Positions 20,480 to 20,634 of a DNA stretch of 20,634 bases are shown one piece after another. Origin of the DNA: Isohypsibius dastychi (Eukaryota; Tardigrada; Eutardigrada; Parachela; Isohypsibiidae); NCBI GenBank assembly GCA_034696485.1, contig JAQIWT010000425.1:1-20634 (forward strand), read 5' to 3'. Both the position numbers and the translations under genes were made by a program. Position 1 is the stretch's first letter. Every line of letters starts with the position of its first letter. A model generated the notes under the pieces. The model did not search any database, was not told where the DNA came from, and saw only the letters and a list, made by a program, of their open reading frames with translations.

Positions 20480-20634
20480 TGCTGAACGCTTCCCTGGATA
20501 CTGGATGGATGAATTTTCTGGATGGATAGACGTCTATAAAAACCACAACATTCGTCAGCTGTTGAAAAACGACAACATTACTTGCTTGCTGGGGGGGGGG
20601 GGGGGGGGCAGATAGTTCCCTTTTTGCGCACAAA
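20480..20634 (-). promoter_or_regulatory. Upstream region of the lyase gene (right edge)
   Basis: 155 bp upstream of the lyase ATG. It includes a TTTTTCAACAG string on the minus strand (about 20557-20567) that could be an acceptor for a 5' UTR intron or a trans-spliced leader. It also includes the G18 tract. The only TATA-like word, TATAAA near 20535, is in the plus orientation. No other gene is visible. Confidence 0.4.
20591..20608. repeat. Homopolymer run of 18 G
   Basis: Eighteen consecutive G on the plus strand, about 115 bp upstream of the lyase ATG. Its true length is likely to be poorly determined by sequencing. Confidence 0.9.

Noticed and set aside
1-20634. A new multi-gene defence or biosynthetic system
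   Set aside because: The four genes are on different strands, each has its own promoter space, and the two identifiable ones (agrin, selenocysteine lyase) have unrelated roles. Nothing in the layout indicates a functional cluster.

Overview
The window looks like nuclear DNA from an invertebrate animal. Coding sequence is split by many GT..AG introns, most of them 50-75 nt with a pyrimidine-rich tract before the AG, and the encoded proteins are metazoan: agrin with follistatin/Kazal modules, and a selenocysteine lyase. Short introns and the gene content suit an ecdysozoan such as a tardigrade, but that is a guess. No rRNA, tRNA, CRISPR array or intact transposon was seen.

Four protein-coding genes were reconstructed by hand, exon by exon, requiring splice phase to be preserved at every junction. 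(1) Minus strand, 259-6403: the 5' part of an agrin gene (7 exons, 335 residues so far). It has a signal peptide, an NtA (laminin-binding type) domain, a short linker and follistatin modules, and it runs off the left edge. (2) Plus strand, 7890-15614: a 26-exon gene for a large (about 1848 aa), mostly coiled-coil protein of unrecognised family. (3) Plus strand, 16133-18189: a 13-exon gene for an unrecognised multi-pass membrane protein (about 380 aa). (4) Minus strand, 18234-20479: a complete 14-exon selenocysteine lyase (428 aa) with all the expected PLP-site residues and a catalytic Cys.

Layout: genes 1 and 2 diverge from a 1.5 kb shared upstream region. Genes 2 and 3 are tandem, 0.5 kb apart. 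Genes 3 and 4 converge, with 44 bp between their stop codons, and the better poly(A) signal of gene 4 lies inside the last intron of gene 3. The agrin introns (0.9-2.3 kb) are far larger than those of the other genes. Nothing indicates that the four genes act in one pathway: they are extracellular matrix, cytoskeletal or scaffold (inferred), membrane (unknown) and selenium metabolism.

The most notable items are the NtA domain on an invertebrate agrin, an apparently half-sized first follistatin module, a 36-bp near-perfect hairpin filling most of one lyase intron, a GTNNGT tandem donor next to the PLP-binding Asp of the lyase, and two proteins whose families I could not name. I did not find a convincing new multi-gene system.
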